A stretch of DNA of 64,000 bases, taken from positions 806,001-870,000 of the forward strand of contig CAWIFL010000005.1 in assembly GCA_963835535.1 (NCBI GenBank), given 5' to 3'. Below are positions 43,447-53,257 of this stretch, piece after piece. Source of the stretch: Fen-1245 sp963835535. Lineage in GTDB: Bacteria > Gemmatimonadota > Gemmatimonadetes > Gemmatimonadales > JACORV01. The notes beneath the pieces were generated by a model, which saw nothing but the letters and a program-made list of their open reading frames with translations, was not told the origin of the DNA and did not search any database. The stretch's first letter is position 1. Each line of letters starts with the position of its first letter. A program made the translations under genes and the position numbers.

Positions 43447-46005
43447 ATGCTCCCCGTGCTGGCGCTCGCGGCTCTGCTCCAGGGCCCCCAGATGGCGATG
43501 GCGACGCACCCGACGCCGAACACTCCCCACGACGCGGCGGCCAACACGGCGCGGGCGACCCGGACGGCGCTGGCGCCGGTCATCGACGGCAAGGACGACG
43601 ACGCCGTGTGGGCGACGGCCACCCCGATCACCGCCTTCCGGGAGTGGCGGCCGACCGAGGACGCGGAGCCGAGGTTCAAGACCGAGGCCAAGATCGCGTA
43701 CGACGCGTCGTACCTCTACGTCTTCGTCCGCGCGTTCGACCCGCACCCCGACAGCATCGTCCGCATCCTGGCGCGGCGCGACACCTGGACCGCCTCCGAC
43801 ATGATCTGGGTGCTGGTGGATTCCTACCACGACCACCGCACCGGCTACGAGTTCGGCGTCAACGCCGCCGGCGTGAAGATCGACCAGGCCATCTACGACG
43901 ACGGGAACGAGGACCTGGCGTGGGACGCGGTGTGGGACGTGGCGACCAGGATCGACTCGCTCGGCTGGGCGGCCGAGTACCGGATCCCGCTGTCCCAGAT
44001 GCGCTACAGCGCCGACCGCGAGCACACCTTCGGCATCACGATCCTGCGCGACCTCTACCGTTACAGCGAGCGGTACAGCTGGCCGCTGATCCGGCAATCG
44101 AAGAACGGCTTCGTCTCCCAGTTCGGGCACGTGGCCGGCCTCGACGGCCTGGAGGCGCCGCGCCGGCTCGAAGCCGCGCCCTACCTGGTGACGAAAGACG
44201 CGTCGCGCATCGCGAACAACGAGTTCGCCCGCCAGACGAACGCGACGCTCGGCGCGGACCTCAAGTACCGCGTGGCCAGCAACCTGACGCTCGACGCCAC
44301 CGTGAACCCCGACTTCGGGCAGGTCGAGGCCGACCCGGCGGTCCTGAACCTCACTGCCTACGAGACGTTCTTCGTCGAGCAGCGGCCGTTCTTCGTGGCG
44401 GGGCGCGGGCTGTTCCAGTTCCAGGTGGACTGCAGCCAGGTCAACTGCAACAACGAGCAGCTCTTCTACAGCCGCCGGATCGGGCGCACGCCGGAGCTGG
44501 CGGGCACCTACGGCGACACGACGCCGCAGCAGCCGACGACGATCCTGGGCGCGGCGAAGCTGACCGGGCGGCTGGCGAACGGCCTGACGCTGGGCTTCAT
44601 GGACGCCGTCACCCAGCAGGCGACGCTGCGGGGCGACACGACGATCGAGCCGGCCACGAACTTCTCCGCGCTGCGCCTCCGGCAGGACCTGCGCCAGGGC
44701 AAGAGCAACATCGGGCTGATGTTCACCGGCGTGAACCGGAGCAACGACGCCTTCTCGTCGCCGTATCTGCACCAGAGCGCGTACGCGGGCGCAGCAGACT
44801 TCATGCACCGGTTCTGGAACGACAACTTCCAGATCTCGGGGTCGGTGGACCTGAGCCGCATCGCGGGCAGCCGGCAGTCCATCGCGGCCACGCAGGAAGA
44901 CGCCGTGCACTACTACCAGCGGCCCGACGGCGCCCTGTCCCTCGACACCACGCGCACCTCGCTCTCCGGCGACGCCGAGGAGCTGCACTTCGCCAAGTAC
45001 GGCGGCCAGCACCTGCTGTTCGAGTCGGCGTACATGCGCCGCTCCGCCGGCTTCGAGATCAACGACGCCGGCTACCTGCAGCGCGCCGACCAGCAGACCT
45101 GGGCGACCTGGGCCGGGTACTTCGACCGGCACCAGCGCACGCTCTACAACTCGTTCCAGTGGAACATGAACTGGTGGCAGTACTGGACGACGAACGGCCT
45201 CCCGCTGGAGGCGGCGTACAACACGAACCTGCACGTCCAGTTCCGGAACGCCTGGTGGATCCACGCGGGCGGCACATACGGGCAGCTGGGCTCGACCTTC
45301 TGCGACCGGTGCGCGCGCGGCGGCCCGGCGGTGCGGCAGGACGCGTACTTTGCGCCGTGGTTCGGCATCCAGGGCGACGACCGCCACCCGCTGGTGCCGT
45401 ACCTGTGGGTGAATTACTGGGAGGGCGACGGCGGGCGCTCGCACTCGCTCAACCTGAGCCCCGAGCTGGACTTCCGGATGTCGAGCCGGTTCTCCTCGGT
45501 CCTCTCGCTCAACTGGACCAGGAACCGGAGCGACGCGCAGTGGTACGGCAACTACACCGACAGCACGGGGGCGTCTCACTACACCTTCGCGCACCTGGAC
45601 CAGACCACGGTCGGGGTGGTGCTGCGCCTCAACTACACCTTCTCGCCGAGCATGTCGCTGCAGGTGTACGCCCAGCCGTTCGACTCGAAGGGGACATACT
45701 CGAACGTGCGGCAGCTCAGCGCCACGCCCCGGGCGGACGCCTACGACCAGCGCTTCGCGGCCTACGGCGACACGGCGGTGACGCACAACCCGGGCGGCTT
45801 CAACTACAAGCAGTTCGCCTCGAACGTGGTGTTCCGGTGGGAGTACAAGCCCGGCTCGACGCTGTTCCTGGTCTGGAACCAGGGGCGCCAGGGCGTGGTC
45901 GGCCAGGAGGGGAACGGGAACTTCCAGACGGACATGCGCGACCTGTTCGCGCTGCACCCGATGAACACGTTCCTCGTGAAGGTGAGTTACTGGCTGAACT
46001 ACTGA
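43447..46005 (+). CDS. DUF5916 outer-membrane protein with CBM9-like N-terminal domain
   Basis: 852 residues. Short signal peptide (MLPVLALAALLQG). Residues about 35-230 form a CBM9-like sandwich: VIDGKDDDAVWATATPITAFREW, AKIAYDASYLYVFVRAFD, VLVDSYHDHRTGYEFGVNAAGVK. Then LDATVNPDFGQVEADPAVLNLTAYETFFVEQRPFF, the hallmark of DUF5916, and a long beta-barrel ending MNTFLVKVSYWLNY. Role unknown; found in Bacteroidota/Gemmatimonadota and probably a surface binding or transport protein. 38 nt upstream of the hydrolase gene, so likely one operon. Confidence 0.88.
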   Translation: MLPVLALAALLQGPQMAMATHPTPNTPHDAAANTARATRTALAPVIDGKDDDAVWATATPITAFREWRPTEDAEPRFKTEAKIAYDASYLYVFVRAFDPHPDSIVRILARRDTWTASDMIWVLVDSYHDHRTGYEFGVNAAGVKIDQAIYDDGNEDLAWDAVWDVATRIDSLGWAAEYRIPLSQMRYSADREHTFGITILRDLYRYSERYSWPLIRQSKNGFVSQFGHVAGLDGLEAPRRLEAAPYLVTKDASRIANNEFARQTNATLGADLKYRVASNLTLDATVNPDFGQVEADPAVLNLTAYETFFVEQRPFFVAGRGLFQFQVDCSQVNCNNEQLFYSRRIGRTPELAGTYGDTTPQQPTTILGAAKLTGRLANGLTLGFMDAVTQQATLRGDTTIEPATNFSALRLRQDLRQGKSNIGLMFTGVNRSNDAFSSPYLHQSAYAGAADFMHRFWNDNFQISGSVDLSRIAGSRQSIAATQEDAVHYYQRPDGALSLDTTRTSLSGDAEELHFAKYGGQHLLFESAYMRRSAGFEINDAGYLQRADQQTWATWAGYFDRHQRTLYNSFQWNMNWWQYWTTNGLPLEAAYNTNLHVQFRNAWWIHAGGTYGQLGSTFCDRCARGGPAVRQDAYFAPWFGIQGDDRHPLVPYLWVNYWEGDGGRSHSLNLSPELDFRMSSRFSSVLSLNWTRNRSDAQWYGNYTDSTGASHYTFAHLDQTTVGVVLRLNYTFSPSMSLQVYAQPFDSKGTYSNVRQLSATPRADAYDQRFAAYGDTAVTHNPGGFNYKQFASNVVFRWEYKPGSTLFLVWNQGRQGVVGQEGNGNFQTDMRDLFALHPMNTFLVKVSYWLNY

Positions 46006-46043
46006 CGCGCTGTAGATTGGGCGGCGACCTCAAGGAGAGACCC

Positions 46044-47951
46044 ATGCTCCGTCGGATCGCCGCCCTTTCGTTCGTCGTCCTCGCTCTCGTTCCGGCCCGG
46101 CCGGGGGCCCTGCGGGCGCAGGAGCCCTTCGACTTCCGCGCGCACTACACGAAACAGGAAGTGATGATCCCGATGCGCGACGGGGTGCGGCTCTTCACCT
46201 CGATCTACGTCCCCAGGGACACGACCCGGCGCCACCCGTTCGTGATGATGCGCACGCCGTACAGCTCGGCGCCGTACGGGGCGGACGCGTTCCCGCCGAC
46301 GCTCGACCACATCACGCTGGCCTACGCGCGGGAGAACTTCATCATCGTGCGCCAGGACGTGCGCGGGCGCTGGATGAGCGAAGGGGAGTTCATGGACGTG
46401 CGGCCGGTGATCGAGCACAAGACGTCCACCAAGGACGTGGACGAGCCGAGCGACACGTACGACACGATCGACTGGCTGGTGAAGCACGTGCCGTTCAACA
46501 ACGGGCGGGTCGGGGTGCGCGGCACGTCGTATCCCGGCTTCTACGCCGAGATGGCGGCGCTGTCGGGGCACCCGGCGCTGAAGGTGGCCTCGCCGCAGGC
46601 GCCGGTGACGGAGTGGATGGGTGGCGACGACTTCTTCCACAACGGCGCGCTGCTCCTGGCGCACTCGTTCTTCTTCAATTCGTTCGGGCGCCCGCGGCCG
46701 CATCCCACCAGCGGGCGGCAGACCTTCGCCGGCCTGGGGTCGGGAGCCGACGGGTACGCGTACGCGCTGCGTCTGGGGGCGATCTCCAACCTCAACCGGA
46801 TGCTGTATCACGACAGCGTGGCCTTCTGGGATTCGATCGTGGCACACCCGATGTGGGACGCGTTCTGGGCGGCGCGGAGCGGCCGGCCGCACCTGCATGA
46901 CATCAAGCCCGCGGTGCTCTGGGTCGGCGGCTGGTTCGACACGGAGAACCTCTGGGGCGCGCTGCACGCCTACGCCGCCGCCGAGAAGCAGAGCCCGGGC
47001 ACCGAGAACCGGCTGGTGATGGGGCCGTGGTATCACGGGCAGTGGAACACGCCGGTGGGCGATTCGCTGGGCCCGATCGCCTGGGGGATGGCGACGACCC
47101 GGTTCTACGCCGACAGCATCGAGATCCCGTTCTTCAACTACTACCTGCTCGACAGCCAGCCGGCGCCGCGGCAGTTCGAGGCGGCGGTGTTCGAGACGGG
47201 CCGCAACGCCTGGCATTTCGTGGATCAGTGGCCGCCGGCCTCGGCGGTGCCGACGTCCTTCTACCTGGCCGACAGCGGGCGGCTGGCGACGGCCGCGCCC
47301 GAGTCGAAAGCGCGCGCGTTCGACGAGTACGTGTCCGACCCGGCCAAGCCGGTGCCGTACACGGACGAGATCACCCAGTGGTACGATCCGGCGTTCATGC
47401 TGGGGGACCAGCGCTTCGCCGCGCGGCGGCCCGACGTGCTGGTCTACCAGACCGCGCCGCTCGACTCCGGCCTCACGGTGGCTGGTCCGATCGACGTGGA
47501 TCTCGCGGTCTCGACGACGGGCACCGACCAGGACTTCATCGTGAAGGTGGTGGACGTCTTCCCCGACGACTACGGGAGCGGCGAGGAGTTCACCTACGCG
47601 CGGCAGCGCCGCGCCGCGCAGCTCGGCGGGTACGAGATGCTGATCCGCGGCGACGTGGTGCGGGGCAAGTACCGGAGCGACCCCGCGCACCCGTCGCACC
47701 CGGAACCGTTCCGCCCCGGCGTGCCGGCGAGCGTGAAGTTCCGGATGAACGACGTGTATCACACCTTCCGCGCGGGGCACCGGCTGATGGTGCAGGTGCA
47801 GAGCACCTGGTTCCCGATGATCGACCGGAATCCGGGGGTGTTCGAGAACATCTTCCTGGCGAAGGACGGCGATTTCCGGGCTACGACGCAGCGGGTCTAC
47901 CGTTCGGCGGGCCTCGCGTCGCGCGTCATCCTGCCGGTGCTGCGGAACTAG
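46044..47951 (+). CDS. CocE/NonD family S15 hydrolase
   Basis: 635 residues, ATG at 46044 with AAGGAGA upstream and a signal peptide (AALSFVVLALVPARPGALRAQ). MRDGVRLFTSIYVPRDTTRRHPFVMMRTPYS and VRQDVRGRWMSEGEF are typical. The nucleophile Ser162 is in GVRGTSYPGFYAEM. The C-terminal jelly-roll domain (VDLAVSTTGTDQDFIVKVVDVFPDDYG) matches glutaryl-7-ACA acylase / alpha-amino-acid ester hydrolases / X-Pro dipeptidyl peptidases. Secreted; natural substrate unknown. The stop codon overlaps the stop of the convergent ligase gene (CTAG). Confidence 0.9.
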   Translation: MLRRIAALSFVVLALVPARPGALRAQEPFDFRAHYTKQEVMIPMRDGVRLFTSIYVPRDTTRRHPFVMMRTPYSSAPYGADAFPPTLDHITLAYARENFIIVRQDVRGRWMSEGEFMDVRPVIEHKTSTKDVDEPSDTYDTIDWLVKHVPFNNGRVGVRGTSYPGFYAEMAALSGHPALKVASPQAPVTEWMGGDDFFHNGALLLAHSFFFNSFGRPRPHPTSGRQTFAGLGSGADGYAYALRLGAISNLNRMLYHDSVAFWDSIVAHPMWDAFWAARSGRPHLHDIKPAVLWVGGWFDTENLWGALHAYAAAEKQSPGTENRLVMGPWYHGQWNTPVGDSLGPIAWGMATTRFYADSIEIPFFNYYLLDSQPAPRQFEAAVFETGRNAWHFVDQWPPASAVPTSFYLADSGRLATAAPESKARAFDEYVSDPAKPVPYTDEITQWYDPAFMLGDQRFAARRPDVLVYQTAPLDSGLTVAGPIDVDLAVSTTGTDQDFIVKVVDVFPDDYGSGEEFTYARQRRAAQLGGYEMLIRGDVVRGKYRSDPAHPSHPEPFRPGVPASVKFRMNDVYHTFRAGHRLMVQVQSTWFPMIDRNPGVFENIFLAKDGDFRATTQRVYRSAGLASRVILPVLRN

Positions 47952-49492
47952 AAGAGCTTCGCGATCTCCGCCTTCACGACCTTCCCCATCGCGTTGCGTG
48001 GGAGGGCGGGGAGGCACTGCAGGTCCTTCGGGATCTTGTGGGGCGCGAGACGGTCCTTCGCCCAGGCGCGCAGCTCCTCGAGGCCGAGGAGCCGGCCGGG
48101 CAAGAGCTGAGCGACCGCGCAGATCTTCTCGCCCCAGTCGCGGTGCGCCACCCCCACCACCGCGCAGTCGGCGATGGCCGGATGCGTCCGCAGGACGTCC
48201 TCGATCTCCAGCGCCGAGATCTTGTAGCCGCCCGACTTGATGATGTCGGACGAGGTCCGTCCGAGGATCCGGTAGCGGCCGTCCTCCGCCACCGCGGTGT
48301 CGCCGGTCCGGAACCAGCCGTCGCGGAACGCGGCGCGGGTCGCCTCCGGCTTGCCCCAATACTCGAGGAACACGCCCGGCCCCCGGACCTCGAGCTCCCC
48401 CAGCTCGCCCTCCTGCGCGGGAGCGCCGCCGTCGGCCACGAGCCGCACCTCGACGCCGGGGAGCGGCCCCCCGACGCTGCCCGGCCGCCGCTCCCCGTGG
48501 AGCGGGTTGGAGAGCGCCATCCCGAACTCCGTCATGCCGTAGCGCTCGAGGAGCGCGTGCCCGGTGATCTCGCGCCACCGCGCGAAGGTCGGCGCCGGGA
48601 GCGCGGACGAGCCGGAGACCATCAGACGGATCTTCCGGCACCCGTCGCCCATCGCCTGCCGCCGCTCGGTGCTCGCCGCGTCCCACGCCGCGATGAGCCG
48701 GCCGTAGATCGTGGGCACGGCCATGAAGAGGGTGAGGCGTCCCGTGGCGACGATCTCCCAGGTGCGCTCCGCGTCGAACCGTGGCAGGATCTCGCACACG
48801 CCCCCCGACCAGAGCGCCGAGGCGACGACGTTGACGATCCCGTGCACGTGGCTCAAGGGCAGGACGAGGAGGACGCGGTCGTCCGCGCTCCACTCCCACG
48901 CCTCGACCAGCGAGGCGATCTGGGCGCGGAGATTGGCATGGGTGGTGACGACGCCCTTCGGCCGCCCGGCGGTGCCGCTGGTGTAGACGATCATCGCCCG
49001 GCGCGATTCGGCGACCTCGGGCAGGGCGCCGCGGCTCGCGCCCATCATCGCCGAGAAGCGGGCGCCGGTCGGGGAGAGGCGCCGCGCCGCCAGCACTTCG
49101 AGCGTCGGCAGGTAGCGCACCCGGGCGGCCGAAGCGATCGGCCGCAGCACCGTGGCCGCCTCGGGAGCGCCGACCACGATCTCGGCGCCCGCGTCGTGCA
49201 CGACGTGCTCCAGCTCCGGCGGGGGATACGCGACGCCCAGCGGCACGGCGACGCCGCCGGCGCGCCAGATGCCCCACTGGATCGCGACGTGCTGGAAGCC
49301 GGGCGGCACGAGGAAGGCGACGCGCGTCTCGCCGAGGTCGGCGCGACCCGCCAGCAGCGACGCGGCAACCCGCGCCGAGGCATCCAGCAGGTCGCCGTAG
49401 GTGAACGTGCCCTCCGGCGCGACGATCGCCGTCCGCTCGCGCTGCGTCTCGGCGCGAGCGATCAGCGGCGGGGTCGTGGCCGGCTCCGGCAT
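47948..49492 (-). CDS. Acyl-CoA synthetase, malonyl-CoA synthetase (MatB/ACSF3)-like
   Basis: 514 residues; ATG at 49492. Adenylate-forming enzyme motifs: IVYTSGTAGRPKGVVTTHANL (P-loop), LERYGMTEFGMALSNPL (A5), DGWFRTGDTAVAEDGRYRILGR (A7/A8), PRNAMGKVVKAEI with the catalytic Lys (A10). The YGMTE and SNPL...RRPGSVGGPLPGVEVRLV context is that of malonyl-CoA synthetases. It makes (methyl)malonyl-CoA from the acid, CoA and ATP. Stand-alone gene, 38 nt downstream of the response regulator's end, same strand. Confidence 0.85.
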   Translation of the reverse strand: MPEPATTPPLIARAETQRERTAIVAPEGTFTYGDLLDASARVAASLLAGRADLGETRVAFLVPPGFQHVAIQWGIWRAGGVAVPLGVAYPPPELEHVVHDAGAEIVVGAPEAATVLRPIASAARVRYLPTLEVLAARRLSPTGARFSAMMGASRGALPEVAESRRAMIVYTSGTAGRPKGVVTTHANLRAQIASLVEAWEWSADDRVLLVLPLSHVHGIVNVVASALWSGGVCEILPRFDAERTWEIVATGRLTLFMAVPTIYGRLIAAWDAASTERRQAMGDGCRKIRLMVSGSSALPAPTFARWREITGHALLERYGMTEFGMALSNPLHGERRPGSVGGPLPGVEVRLVADGGAPAQEGELGELEVRGPGVFLEYWGKPEATRAAFRDGWFRTGDTAVAEDGRYRILGRTSSDIIKSGGYKISALEIEDVLRTHPAIADCAVVGVAHRDWGEKICAVAQLLPGRLLGLEELRAWAKDRLAPHKIPKDLQCLPALPRNAMGKVVKAEIAKLF

Positions 49493-49530
49493 GCCAGGAG
49501 TATCCGGGAAACGGGGGAGGGACGCAACGG

Positions 49531-50169
49531 TCAGAGCAGCCCCTTCTGGCGGGCGTAGTTCGCGAGCGCCACCCGGTTCTCCAGCTTCAGTTTCCGGTAG
49601 ACGTTGTGCAGGTGCATCTTCACGGTGCCCTCGCTGATCTCGAGCCGCCGCGACATCTCCCGGTTCCGCAGCCCCGACGCGGCGAGGCGCACCAGCTCGA
49701 TCTCGCGCGGGGTCAGCTCGCGCCTCGCCTCCTTCTCGGCCGTGTCCCGGCGGATCAGCGACTCGAGGGCGCGCCCCGACGCCTGCTGTTCGATCCACTG
49801 GCCGCCGGCGTGCACCCGCCGCACGCACTCGATCAGCAGCGGCGGCGCCAGCTCCTTCAGCACCATCCCGCGGACGCCGAGCCGCAGGGCCTCGACCACC
49901 TGGTCGTCCTCGAACGCCGCCGCCAGGAGCACGACGCGCGTCGCGAGACGCTCGCGGTGCAGCGCGCGCAGCACCTCCATCCCGTCCATCCCCGGCATCC
50001 GGATGTCGAGCAGGAGGAGGTCGGGCGTGTGCCGGCGGACCGCGGGCAGGACCTCGTCGCCGGAGCGGCAGCGCCCGACCACCGCGAAGTCACTCTCGAG
50101 GTGGAAGAGCGCCTCCAGCCCGTCGAGCACGATGGGATGATCGTCGGCCAGCAGGATCCGGATCGCCAC
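49531..50169 (-). CDS. NarL/FixJ-type response regulator
   Basis: 212 residues. Receiver domain with DD at 9-10, phospho-acceptor Asp55 (LLLLDIRMPGMDGMEVL) and Lys in RGMVLKELAP; the usual Ser/Thr of the switch position is Ala (VVLLAAAF). LuxR-type HTH: LTPREIELVRLAASGLRNREMSRRLEISEGTVKMHLHNVYRKL. Encoded one base after the sensor kinase gene. Regulates unknown targets. Confidence 0.95.
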   Translation of the reverse strand: MAIRILLADDHPIVLDGLEALFHLESDFAVVGRCRSGDEVLPAVRRHTPDLLLLDIRMPGMDGMEVLRALHRERLATRVVLLAAAFEDDQVVEALRLGVRGMVLKELAPPLLIECVRRVHAGGQWIEQQASGRALESLIRRDTAEKEARRELTPREIELVRLAASGLRNREMSRRLEISEGTVKMHLHNVYRKLKLENRVALANYARQKGLL

Positions 50170-50170
50170 G

Positions 50171-51415
50171 CTACGCCCCCGCCGGCGGCACCGGCAGCCG
50201 GATGTCGAGACGGCTCCCCGTCGCGTCGGACTCGATGTCCATCGTGCCGCCGAGCGCCACGACGCGCTCGCGGAGGTTGCGCGGCCCCCGGCGCGCCGCC
50301 GCCAGGGCGGCGTGGTCCACGCGCCCGCGGAACGGGAAGCCGCGGCCGTTGTCGGCGACCGCGATGGCCAGCCGGCCGTCTTCGACCCCGAACGAAACGG
50401 TGACCTCCGTCGCCTGGCCGTGGCGCGCCGCGTTGACGGCCGCCTCCTGCACGATCCGGTAGATCTCCGGCGGCAGCAGCTCGGATGCCGGGAACCGGGG
50501 CGACGCCTCCGGCAGCCGGAGCCGGATGCCCCACACGCTCTCGAGCCTGCGTCCGAGTTCGAGGAGCGCGGGCGCGAGCGAGCCCACCTCGTCCAGGATG
50601 CCGATCTGCCCCGGCTTCAGCTCCTGGATGAAGAAGCGCAGATCGCGCTGTTCGTCCGCGATCGTGTGCTGCACGGCGTCGAGCACGGCGCGCGCCTCGG
50701 CCGGGTCGCGGTCCAGCAGGCGCTCTGCCGTCTGGAGCTGCAGCGCGGTGCCCGTGAGCGTCTGCAGCACGCCGTCGTGCAGGTCCCGCGCCAGGCGCAA
50801 CCGCTCCTCGTCGGCCGCCGCCTTCTTCATCCGGCGCCCCAGCTCGGAGCGCAGCTCGGACTCGAAATAGCCGAGGTACCCCAGCAGCGTCGACGCCACG
50901 AGCAGATAGAAGTTGCGGATGATGAACCGGTTCAGCTCGAACGCCGGATCGTGGAGTCCGCGGACCGCGTAGAGGCCGAGCGCGTTGAACGCGCCGAGGA
51001 CGAAGACGGCCGTCCACAGCACGCCGCGCCATTGCCACCGCATCGTCGCCACCACGAGGGCGAACGTGTAGTAGACGAAGAAGGGGCTGGTCGTCCACTC
51101 GGTGAGGTACATGAAAACCGTGACCGCCACGAGGTCCAGCACGTGCGTCGCCAGAGCCATCCGCGGGCCGGGCGTCCGCCAGTAGGTGAACGCCGCGACC
51201 ATCCCGGAGTAGGCCAGGTAACCCATCACCAGCGCATAGGTCAGGCTGGCGTACCGGCGCGGCTGGCTCGGATCGAACGACAGCGCGAGGAGCGTGAAGG
51301 TGATGAACACCAGCCGCCCGACGGCCGCGATCCGCTCGATGCGCCTGCGCGAGGGATCCGGCAAATCAGCGGTGCGCACGACTATCGCGGGCTGGGCCGG
51401 CACGGGAGATAGCAT
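50171..51415 (-). CDS. Membrane sensor histidine kinase (HisKA_3/NarX type)
   Basis: 414 residues from the ATG at 51415. Five to six membrane helices in residues 30-185 (RLVFITFTLLALSF; VLDLVAVTVFMYL; FFVYYTFALVVATM; FNALGLYAVRG; FYLLVASTLLGYLGYF), no large sensor domain. HisKA_3: LRLARDLHDGVLQTLTGTALQ with His213. ATPase: EIYRIVQEAAVNAARHGQA (N box) and VADNGRGFPF (G1). Signal unknown, likely membrane-related. Operon with the downstream response regulator. Confidence 0.93.
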   Translation of the reverse strand: MLSPVPAQPAIVVRTADLPDPSRRRIERIAAVGRLVFITFTLLALSFDPSQPRRYASLTYALVMGYLAYSGMVAAFTYWRTPGPRMALATHVLDLVAVTVFMYLTEWTTSPFFVYYTFALVVATMRWQWRGVLWTAVFVLGAFNALGLYAVRGLHDPAFELNRFIIRNFYLLVASTLLGYLGYFESELRSELGRRMKKAAADEERLRLARDLHDGVLQTLTGTALQLQTAERLLDRDPAEARAVLDAVQHTIADEQRDLRFFIQELKPGQIGILDEVGSLAPALLELGRRLESVWGIRLRLPEASPRFPASELLPPEIYRIVQEAAVNAARHGQATEVTVSFGVEDGRLAIAVADNGRGFPFRGRVDHAALAAARRGPRNLRERVVALGGTMDIESDATGSRLDIRLPVPPAGA

Positions 51416-51704
51416 ACGGAACTCGGAGGGCGGGCGACAGGCAGAAGACACAGGTCCGGCGTGTCGGCCATACCCGCAGCGTGTCCACGCCAAGGGAACC
51501 GCTTGCAGGAGCGCCTGGCCGCACGCCGGACCACGGTGCCTGTGCACAGCCAAGATCGCTTGGCTCGAGCGGCGGGACCATTCGCTGGGAGGTGTAGTAT
51601 CTATATCGGACGGTCAGGTTGAAATGTGCAAGACGTTGCAGCGCAGCCACTTGCGCTTGGTCTCCTGGCCTCCAGGCCGCCGCTCTCTCCCTGGATGGGG
51701 CGGC
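51416..51704. other. 289-bp intergenic stretch
   Basis: Lies between two minus-strand genes and should hold the promoter of the two-component operon. No protein-like frame; no clear hairpin. Confidence 0.4.
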
Positions 51705-52694
51705 TCAGCCGTCCTTGACGGCCGCCATCGCGCGCTCGGGGTAGCGGGGGCCCGCGGCCCCGCCCACGGGCGCCGCGGCGTCGAGCCGCGCGATCTCCTC
51801 CGTCGTGAGCGCGATCGCCACCGCGCCCGCGTTCTCCTCGAGATACTTGCGCCGCTTGGTGCCGGGGATCGGCACGATGTCGCGTCCGCGCGCCAGGAGC
51901 CAGGCCAGGGCGAGCTGCCCCGGCGTGCACTGCTTCTCGCGCGCGATCCGCTCCACGCGCTCCAGGAGAAGCAAGTTCTTCTCGAAGTTCCCGGGCGTGA
52001 ACCGCGGATGCTCGTGCCGGTAGTCGTCGGCGGCGAGGTCGCCGGGCTTCCGGAAGCGCCCGGTGAGGAACCCGCGCCCGAGCGGGCTGTAGGCCACGAA
52101 GCCGATGCCGAGGGAGCGGCAGGTGGGGAGCACCTCCGCCTCCATGTCGCGCGTCCAGAGCGAGTACTCCGACTGGACCGACGTGATCGGATGGGTCGCG
52201 TGCGCCCTGCGGATCGAGGCGGGACCCGCCTCGGAGAGCCCGAGGTAGCGCACCTTGCCCGCCCGGACCAGCTCCGCCATCGCGCCCACGGTCTCCTCGA
52301 TCGGGACGGACTTGTCCACGCGGTGCTGCTGGTAGAGGTCCACGTACTCGACGCCCAGCCGCTTGAGCGAGGCGTCGCACGCCGCCTTCACGTACTCGGG
52401 ACGCCCGTTGACGCCGCGCCACGAGCCGTCGGCCCCGCGCACGTTGCCGAACTTGGTGGCGAGGATCACCTCGAGGCGGCGCCCCTTGATGGCGCGGCCC
52501 ACCAGCTCCTCGTTGGTGAACGGTCCGTACACGTCCGCCGTGTCGAGGTAGTTGATCCCCAGCTCGATGGCGCGGTGGATCGTCGCGATGGATTCCTGGT
52601 CGTCGCGGCCGGCGTAGAAGTCGGACATCCCCATGCAGCCCAGGCCGAGGGCGGGGACGACGAGCCCCTGCGAGCCGAGTGCGCGCTGTTCCAT
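51705..52694 (-). CDS. Aldo/keto reductase
   Basis: 329 residues. Family motifs: LVVPALGLGCMGMSDFYAGRDD, NYLDTADVYGPFTNEELVG, VILATKFG, VEYVDLYQQHRVD, YLGLSEAGPASIRRAHA, YSPLGRGFLTG, IPGTKRRKYLEENAGA. The catalytic tetrad is Asp51, Tyr56, Lys81, His124. NADPH-dependent reduction of aldehydes/ketones; close to the YajO/AKR13-type group. Complete. 12 nt after the DinB gene on the same strand. Confidence 0.95.
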   Translation of the reverse strand: MEQRALGSQGLVVPALGLGCMGMSDFYAGRDDQESIATIHRAIELGINYLDTADVYGPFTNEELVGRAIKGRRLEVILATKFGNVRGADGSWRGVNGRPEYVKAACDASLKRLGVEYVDLYQQHRVDKSVPIEETVGAMAELVRAGKVRYLGLSEAGPASIRRAHATHPITSVQSEYSLWTRDMEAEVLPTCRSLGIGFVAYSPLGRGFLTGRFRKPGDLAADDYRHEHPRFTPGNFEKNLLLLERVERIAREKQCTPGQLALAWLLARGRDIVPIPGTKRRKYLEENAGAVAIALTTEEIARLDAAAPVGGAAGPRYPERAMAAVKDG

Positions 52695-52706
52695 GTCGGC
52701 AGCCTC

Positions 52707-53219
52707 CTACCTGGACTTCGCGAGATCGTCGGCCGACGGGCCGTACATCCCGGGGATCGCCACGCCCAGCAGGCGGAGATACACGCCGAGCTGGGCGCGG
52801 TGATGGACCAGGTGGTTCATGGCGATCCTCCGGTAGGCGTCGAGCCGCGCGCCGGTGTACATCGGCGTGCCGCCGCGCTTCATCGTCCAGCTCTTGCCGA
52901 AGTCGGCGTCGGAGGTCCCGGCCAGCGCCGCTCGCGCCCGCTGCCTGCCCTCCTCGAACAGCTCGAGGAGCTGGGCGCGGGAATCCAGGACCAGCGGTTG
53001 CACGGCAGAGCCCGGCGGCCGCGGGTCCCATTCGTCGTGCGCGAACACGGCCTCCGCGCGCCCCGCCAACTGGGCGACGTGCGCGGCCAGGCGGCCCAGG
53101 GACATGGACTTCTCGTGCGGCTGCCAGGTGCTCTTGCCGTCGGGCACGCACTCGAGGAGGCAGCGGGTCGAGATCATCTCGGCGTCGAATTCGGGGAGGA
53201 AGAGCTGCGCCAGCGGCAT
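52707..53219 (-). CDS. DinB-family protein
   Basis: 170 residues. Four-helix DinB fold with the metal-binding His pattern: GRLAAHVAQLAG and MNHLVHHRAQLGVYLRLLGV, VPGMYGPSADD at the end. These proteins are metal-dependent, thiol-related enzymes of mostly unknown substrates. Probably co-transcribed with the reductase. Confidence 0.9.
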   Translation of the reverse strand: MPLAQLFLPEFDAEMISTRCLLECVPDGKSTWQPHEKSMSLGRLAAHVAQLAGRAEAVFAHDEWDPRPPGSAVQPLVLDSRAQLLELFEEGRQRARAALAGTSDADFGKSWTMKRGGTPMYTGARLDAYRRIAMNHLVHHRAQLGVYLRLLGVAIPGMYGPSADDLAKSR

Positions 53220-53257
53220 ACCTAGACTCCGGTTGCGGGGTAACAGCCCAAACTACC

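Noticed and set aside
45140..45370. Minus-strand frame inside the DUF5916 gene
   Set aside because: No start context or homology; the DUF5916 frame is continuous.
45999..49277. Long minus-strand frame over CocE and the ligase gene
   Set aside because: Out-of-frame shadow of two well-supported genes.
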